Shown here piece by piece: positions 14,857-18,139 of a stretch of 18,139 nt of DNA. The position numbers were made by a program, and so were the translations under genes. Source of the DNA: Alphaproteobacteria bacterium (GTDB taxonomy: Bacteria > Pseudomonadota > Alphaproteobacteria > Puniceispirillales > Puniceispirillaceae). The DNA lies in contig WTHV01000145.1 in NCBI GenBank assembly GCA_011525265.1, forward strand, positions 2,241-20,379. Reading direction: 5' to 3'. Below the pieces are notes generated by a model that saw only the letters and a list, made by a program, of their open reading frames with translations, was not told where the DNA came from and did not search any database. Position 1 is the first letter of the stretch. Each line of letters opens with the position of its first letter.

Positions 14857-15192
14857 ATGAACCCTATTCTGACACAGAGACGCAAAGATAGACCCTTTTA
14901 CTTCTCTAAGCCAGAATTCACAGCCATTGTGGCAACCTATTCTTTGCGTGTTGCGGCTGCTGAATGGCGTGACTATGCCCTTGATAACACACCAAAAACA
15001 GCGTTTTTCTCTATTTATAAAAACAGCCATGAAACCCCTGTTTTCATCATTGAAAAACACCGCCCACAAGGCAAAGAAGACCCGTTATTTATCCTGCGCG
15101 ATCGCAAACGTATCCTTGCACGCTCTGCCAAATTAGACCGTGTCCTTGCGCAATTTGACCGGCTTCCAAAATTGGTGACCGGCACCTCTTAA
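14857..15192 (+). CDS. DUF2794 family protein
   Basis: A 111-aa soluble protein. The family signature RVAAAEWRDYALD (31-43) is clear, followed by AFFSIYKNSHETPVFIIEKH and a C-terminal LARSAKLDRVLAQFDRLPKL. DUF2794 is largely confined to alphaproteobacteria and has no known function. The start follows from the family N-terminus; AAAAGGA lies about 13 bases upstream, a little far. The divergent neighbour is the yfgM-bamB-der operon. A small perfect hairpin AGGTGA-AAAAG-TCACCT (14801-14817) sits in the leader. Confidence 0.9.
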   Translation: MNPILTQRRKDRPFYFSKPEFTAIVATYSLRVAAAEWRDYALDNTPKTAFFSIYKNSHETPVFIIEKHRPQGKEDPLFILRDRKRILARSAKLDRVLAQFDRLPKLVTGTS

Positions 15193-15238
15193 TCACCCTG
15201 TTCGTCATTTGGACCTGATTTTTTCTCTCGTTTTTATC

Positions 15239-15278
15239 TTGAATATAAGTTAAATCTTTATTAGAACAAATAGTGAAC
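15239..15278 (+). promoter_or_regulatory. Candidate promoter with overlapping LexA-type (SOS) box
   Basis: TTGAAT (15239-15244) is followed after 17 bases by TAGAAC (15262-15267), a plausible promoter with 4 of 6 matches in each hexamer. Overlapping the -10 is GAAC-aaatagt-GAAC (15264-15278), an exact match to the alphaproteobacterial LexA operator GTTC-N7-GTTC read on the other strand. A repressor here would block RNA polymerase. It is the only exact match I found in the window. One such match in 18 kb is not improbable by chance, so position is the main support. Confidence 0.5.
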
Positions 15279-15322
15279 AAAATAACAGTAATAGTGCGTA
15301 AAACGTAAGTCAGGTAACAAAA

Positions 15323-15604
15323 ATGGGTGCATTCAAGACCGAATCAATTGCCAAAACAGAACCATGTAACCCAACATTATTGCAAGATTTGAAAGCTGAG
15401 GGTTTGGATGTATTTTGTTGGTGCAATCGATGCGGTCACAATGCTGAGGTTTCGCTATCGGTCTTCTTAGAGCGTTTTGGCCCACATTATCCTGTGCCAG
15501 AGTTAGGGCGTATTATGCGGTGCAAAAATTGTCAGGCAAATGATATTGCCACACGCCCTGCTTGGCCCTCTTATGGGGGGCAAATAGCACGTCACAATCG
15601 TTAG
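15323..15604 (+). CDS. Small zinc-ribbon protein, uncharacterised
   Basis: A 93-aa protein with a four-cysteine zinc ribbon: C34 and C37 in CNRCGHNAEV, C67 and C70 in MRCKNCQANDIATRPAWP. The stretch between (RFGPHYPVPELGRIMRCKNC) and the closing TRPAWPSYG look like a conserved alphaproteobacterial family, but I know no function for it. Zinc ribbons of this kind bind nucleic acid or act as structural modules. ATG 15323 has only a weak Shine-Dalgarno sequence (CAGGTAA). A promoter-like sequence with a LexA-type box lies 45-84 bases upstream, which would make this a damage-inducible gene if confirmed. DUF3126 follows 77 bases downstream on the same strand. Confidence 0.85.
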   Translation: MGAFKTESIAKTEPCNPTLLQDLKAEGLDVFCWCNRCGHNAEVSLSVFLERFGPHYPVPELGRIMRCKNCQANDIATRPAWPSYGGQIARHNR

Positions 15605-15681
15605 CCTTATCAGAAATGCATATTGCACCAAGTGCCTAAACAAAGTACATAATGATAGTCTAGCTAGTAAGGATCATCAAA

Positions 15682-15891
15682 ATGAATCAGACTGAAATTT
15701 CACAGCTCGAAGCTTATTTAAAAAAGCGTTTCGGCAATCAGGACATCGCTCTTATCCATCGCCCACAAGCCAGTGATTCTGTTGAATTTGAAATTGATGG
15801 GGAAACATTAGGCATTGTCTATCGTGATGATGAAGATGGCGATATTTGCTATCATGTGCAGTTAACGGTTCTGGCCGAAGATTTGTCGTAA
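15682..15891 (+). CDS. DUF3126 family protein
   Basis: A 69-aa acidic protein matching the small alphaproteobacterial DUF3126 family along its length: EISQLEAYLKKRFGNQDIAL, then IHRPQASDSVEFEIDGETLG and YRDDEDGDICYHVQLTVLAE. The function is unknown. AAGGATC about 8 bases before ATG 15682 gives a good ribosome binding site. The EamA transporter gene starts 25 bases after its stop on the same strand, so the two may be co-transcribed. Confidence 0.9.
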   Translation: MNQTEISQLEAYLKKRFGNQDIALIHRPQASDSVEFEIDGETLGIVYRDDEDGDICYHVQLTVLAEDLS

Positions 15892-15916
15892 GACAATTGC
15901 GCCGCTACCTTTTCAC

Positions 15917-16798
15917 GTGCCACGCTTAACAACTATTCTGCCGATTGCCTTTGTGGTAATTTGGGCATCTGCCTTTATTTCCGCCAAGGCCATTATTGCT
16001 GATGCCACCCCATTTGCGGCCTTGGCATTTCGCTTTGCGATTGTCACAGCAAGCTTTGCCTTATTACTGGTTTTTTTGACAAAAAAACAATGGCTTAACA
16101 AAGCACAAATAGGGCACGCCTCTGTGACAGGGTTGTTGTTTCACGGGTTTTATTTGGGCGGCGTATTTTGGGCGTTAAGCCATGGGTTAAGCGCAACATT
16201 GGCAGCACTCATTGCCTCACTTCAGCCAATCTTTGTCGCCTTGCTAGCAGGGCCTTTATTATCAGAGCGTATCACGGCCAAACAATGGCTTGGGATTGTG
16301 CTTGGCTTTAGTGGGGCTGTTCTTGTTATTGGCTTTGATGTGGGAAATACAATACCGCTTTTGGGGCTTTTGACCTGCATTGGCGCGCTATGTGCAGCCA
16401 TTACTGGCACATTATATCAAAAGAAATTTGGCCAAGATTTACCTCTCATTCCGGCGAATATTGTACAAGCAGGTGCCGCCACTTTATTGCATATTATCCT
16501 GATCAGCCTTTTCGAGACGCCAAACATTACTTTTAGCAACAGCTTTATCACCGCTATGGCATGGCAGATCATGGCTGTTTCATTTGGCGCTTATGTGATG
16601 TTGTTAGTGCTATTGCAACGCGGTACAGCAAACCAAACATCAAGCTTGCTATTCCTTGTAGCCCCTGTGGCCGCTTTGCAAGCTTGGCTTATATTAGGAG
16701 AGGTGATGAGCGCCATTGATATGGCAGGCCTATGCCTTGCTTCGCTTGGTGTTTATATTGCCACACGCCCCTCTAAAGACGCCCAAGCGCACCCCTAG
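15917..16798 (+). CDS. EamA-family (DMT superfamily) transporter
   Basis: A 293-aa inner-membrane protein with about ten hydrophobic helices arranged as two EamA repeats. The first repeat opens with LPIAFVVIWASAFISAKAII, then FAALAFRFAIVTASFALLLV and LSATLAALIASLQPIFVALL; the second begins around LLTCIGALCAAITGTLYQKK. Members export or import small metabolites such as amino acids or purines; the substrate cannot be read from sequence. The start is GTG 15917, which gives the normal family N-terminus, although no clear Shine-Dalgarno sequence precedes it. Its TAG stop shares the CTAG at 16795-16798 with the stop codon of the convergent unknown gene. Confidence 0.92.
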   Translation: MPRLTTILPIAFVVIWASAFISAKAIIADATPFAALAFRFAIVTASFALLLVFLTKKQWLNKAQIGHASVTGLLFHGFYLGGVFWALSHGLSATLAALIASLQPIFVALLAGPLLSERITAKQWLGIVLGFSGAVLVIGFDVGNTIPLLGLLTCIGALCAAITGTLYQKKFGQDLPLIPANIVQAGAATLLHIILISLFETPNITFSNSFITAMAWQIMAVSFGAYVMLLVLLQRGTANQTSSLLFLVAPVAALQAWLILGEVMSAIDMAGLCLASLGVYIATRPSKDAQAHP

Positions 16799-17202
16799 CC
16801 TGCAACAGCCTGTTCAACATTGACGGTCTGAATAATATCATCAATCAAGCCATTAGCGAGCAAGTCACCCAAATCACCCTGCTCAATAAAAATACCAAAA
16901 TGCTCTGTGCCAAATTTGTTGGCCGGCACCCAGCCAAAGGCAAAAGGCATCGCCTTTGGAAAACACTGCTTTGCCATGGTCATCAGCTCTTCAGCATCAT
17001 CATAATCATGGCTTACCGCAAGTGCCGCCGCATGGGCTTTTGGCTTACCGCCCCCCACTGACATCTCAACCTGCATGGTAATAATCACATTGCGCGCCTC
17101 ATGCGCGCTCATATAGGCAGATAATAGCCCCTCATGCTGTTCTATGACCTCGGCAACAGTCACAAAATGGCAATGTGGTGCTTCGCTATCAAAATCCGTC
17201 AT
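16795..17202 (-). CDS. Unknown 135-aa soluble protein
   Basis: I do not recognise this family. The protein has no signal peptide or membrane helix. It is acidic at both ends with a central segment VEMSVGGGKPKAHAAALAVS and a later FPKAMPFAFGWVPANKFGTE. Alternating hydrophobic stretches suggest an alpha/beta fold. ATG 17202 has a good Shine-Dalgarno sequence, AGGGGA, 8 bases upstream (minus sense AGGGGAATTGTTTTATG), which supports the gene. It converges on the EamA gene with a 4-base overlap of the stop codons. No functional clue comes from the neighbours. Confidence 0.75.
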   Translation of the reverse strand: MTDFDSEAPHCHFVTVAEVIEQHEGLLSAYMSAHEARNVIITMQVEMSVGGGKPKAHAAALAVSHDYDDAEELMTMAKQCFPKAMPFAFGWVPANKFGTEHFGIFIEQGDLGDLLANGLIDDIIQTVNVEQAVAG

Positions 17203-17420
17203 AAAACAATTCCCCTATGGTTCTGCATCAAAACCTACAGCTCGTTGGTCTGATATAGGCGGTGTTATAGCATATATATTTGCGCACAAGCATCTTGTTT
17301 ATTCACTGGTACTTACACGCCACTTAATAAGACCCCCCATATGGCGGAAAAGATGTGGCACAAAGCTTGCTGTTAATCGCAAAATAAGCTGTCCTCATAC
17401 GACAAGCGAAACAATACAGA
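17203..17420. other. Intergenic region upstream of the 29-codon ORF
   Basis: This stretch should hold the promoter of the minus-strand unknown gene and that of the short plus-strand unit. I see no -35/-10 pair good enough to call on either strand, and no strong repeat. An open frame crosses it on the plus strand but has no coding character. Confidence 0.5.
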
Positions 17421-17524
17421 AAGGAGGTGGTCCAATGTCTAATGTTGTGATCCTTAAATCATCAGCTGGTAAAACACTTTTTTCACTGGAGCAAACTTCT
17501 TTGAAACAGGTCTTTACCCGTTAA
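17421..17524 (+). CDS. Possible 29-aa small protein with very strong Shine-Dalgarno sequence
   Basis: AAGGAGGTGG (17421-17430), a near-complete complement of the 16S rRNA 3' end, sits at ideal spacing before ATG 17435. The ORF runs to TAA at 17522-17524 and encodes 29 residues: MSNVVILKSSAGKTLFSLEQ followed by TSLKQVFTR. The interval given includes the ribosome binding site. The peptide is basic and partly amphipathic, with no recognisable domain. No gene lies downstream on this strand before a strong terminator, so it is not a leader peptide for a downstream gene in this window. It is either a real small protein or the translated part of a regulatory RNA. Confidence 0.55.
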
Positions 17525-17549
17525 AGGGTAGGATATTCTCTCAAAGACT

Positions 17550-17580
17550 ATCAGCACCCTTTTTTCGAAAAGGTGATGAT
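17550..17580 (+). ncRNA. Stem-loop in the 3' part of the 29-codon ORF transcript
   Basis: ATCAGCACC (17550-17558) and GGTGATGAT (17572-17580) pair with one mismatch. The stem continues as TTTT/AAAA past a bulged C to a TTCG loop. Thirteen arm positions thus give twelve pairs. It lies between the ORF stop and the terminator and has no T-run directly after it, so it looks like an internal RNA structure rather than the terminator itself. Confidence 0.55.
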
Positions 17581-17596
17581 TGTGATTTCAAGATGG

Positions 17597-17629
17597 AAAA
17601 GGCTAGCGTGCAAGCGCTAGCCTTTTTTT
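17597..17629 (+). terminator. Strong intrinsic terminator
   Basis: AAAAGGCTAGCG (17597-17608) pairs perfectly with CGCTAGCCTTTT (17615-17626) around a 6-base loop and ends in seven T (17623-17629). Read on the minus strand the stem ends in TTTT, so it could also serve the converging LysE-family gene, whose stop lies 12 bases further on. Confidence 0.9.
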
Positions 17630-17641
17630 ATCAAACACGGG

Positions 17642-18118
17642 CTATTGCAGCAACGCCCATATCACCACGGCTATGGTCAGCAAAATAAGCCCTCTATTTA
17701 ACGCAGGGCTTGTGCCTAATTGTGATTTCAATAATGTGCCAAGCCAACACCATAAGGAATGGAAAATCAGCTGTATGACCATAAAACTCAAAGGGGCAAG
17801 CGCATAACGCTCAAACACGCTGTCATAGCCAATGATAAATTGTGAATAGGCAAGCGTTGCCATGACCCATGCTTTCGGGCTGAGCGGATGCACAAACAGC
17901 CCTGAGACAAAACCAAGCGGCCGCACAGGGGCTGTGCCTTTTGTGCCAACATTCCAGCCGCGCATCGCTAAATAGCAAAGATACGCTGCCGATAAAAAGG
18001 CAAAAATCTGTGCGGCAATGGGTACCGTGACAAGAATTGCCCCAAAACCAAATGCGACAAACAAATTAACCACAATCTTGCCAAGCAATAAGCCGCCCAT
18101 AAAGCCTATATTCGCCTT
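17642..18118 (-). CDS. LysE/RhtB-family exporter, N-terminus missing
   Basis: 159 codons of genomic sequence ending in TAA. They contain helices such as GGLLLGKIVVNLFVAFGFGA and QIFAFLSAAYLCYLAMRGWN, the family's loop motif FVHPLSPKAWVMAT (the usual form is NPKAW) and a C-terminal helix LILLTIAVVIWALL. Family members export amino acids or related compounds. Full-length proteins are about 200-210 aa, so roughly 45 N-terminal residues, including the first helix, lie beyond the contig end. The apparent start five codons further out (peptide MYKRQ) is translated from the sequencing adapter at 18119-18139 and is not part of the protein. Confidence 0.88.
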   Translation of the reverse strand, partial: KANIGFMGGLLLGKIVVNLFVAFGFGAILVTVPIAAQIFAFLSAAYLCYLAMRGWNVGTKGTAPVRPLGFVSGLFVHPLSPKAWVMATLAYSQFIIGYDSVFERYALAPLSFMVIQLIFHSLWCWLGTLLKSQLGTSPALNRGLILLTIAVVIWALLQ

Positions 18119-18139
18119 CTGTCTCTTATACACATCTCC
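18119..18139. other. Nextera/Tn5 transposase adapter (sequencing artefact)
   Basis: The last 21 bases begin with CTGTCTCTTATACACATCT, the Tn5 mosaic-end sequence in Nextera libraries. The two further bases CC agree with the read-2/i7-side adapter (which continues CCGAGCCC) and not with the i5 side (which continues GACGCTG). They are not genomic. Read in reverse they add GTG TAT AAG AGA CAG in frame to the LysE-family gene. Confidence 0.97.

Noticed and set aside
17144..17434. Long upstream extension of the 29-codon ORF
   Set aside because: It overlaps the start of the minus-strand 135-aa gene and has no coding character, while the very strong Shine-Dalgarno sequence points to ATG 17435.
1..18118. 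CRISPR arrays, insertion sequences, att sites, prophage genes
   Set aside because: No direct-repeat array, terminal inverted repeats around a gene, or mobile-element protein was seen; the tRNA-Val has no adjacent integrase or repeated 3' end.

Overview
The window looks like ordinary chromosome from an alphaproteobacterium, probably marine, with moderate to low GC. The grounds are family content: DUF2794, DUF3126, MmcB and a DUF1127 small protein are typical of that class, and the yfgM-like/bamB/der gene order is common in it. A SAR116-like lineage is possible but cannot be fixed from this sequence. I saw no transposase, integrase, phage gene or CRISPR array. The right end is not genomic: the last 21 bases (18119-18139) are the Nextera/Tn5 transposase adapter, so the window is the end of an assembled contig.

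Left part (1-5809). A minus-strand operon encodes a MoxR-type AAA ATPase, a DUF58 protein and a TgpA-like membrane transglutaminase. The last gene is cut by the left edge and was found by translating the strand by hand, since it has no stop codon here. Divergent from it is a PhnZ-like HD-domain protein, which converges on a secreted FecR-domain protein. Upstream of that is a small SET-domain protein.

Middle (6289-7010). A 409-base gene-free stretch holds a very AT-rich block and then a 5' leader with a perfect 9-bp stem-loop. It leads into a 62-aa DUF1127 gene. Just downstream is a 7-bp hairpin whose whole loop is CCTCCTCCC, then a strong intrinsic terminator. This is the arrangement of the CcsR or 'cuckoo' small RNAs that follow DUF1127 genes (CcaF1) in Rhodobacter. 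It is the most interesting locus in the window.

Region 7003-10081. MmcB (DNA repair nuclease family) and a SOUL heme-binding protein lie on the minus strand. A run of small plus-strand genes follows: group 1 truncated hemoglobin, YaiI/DUF188, DUF952, an unknown 80-aa protein and a VOC protein. Then come a minus-strand tRNA-Val(GAC) with a recognisable promoter and an N-formylglutamate amidohydrolase family protein.

Region 11229-14646 is an envelope/ribosome operon on the minus strand: a YfgM-like membrane protein, the BamB lipoprotein and the GTPase Der. Divergent from it on the plus strand are DUF2794, a zinc-ribbon protein whose putative promoter carries a LexA-type GAAC-N7-GAAC box, DUF3126 and an EamA transporter. 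The EamA gene shares a CTAG stop-codon palindrome with an unknown convergent gene. A compact orphan unit follows (a 29-codon ORF behind a very strong Shine-Dalgarno sequence, a hairpin and a strong terminator), and a LysE-family exporter is cut by the adapter.
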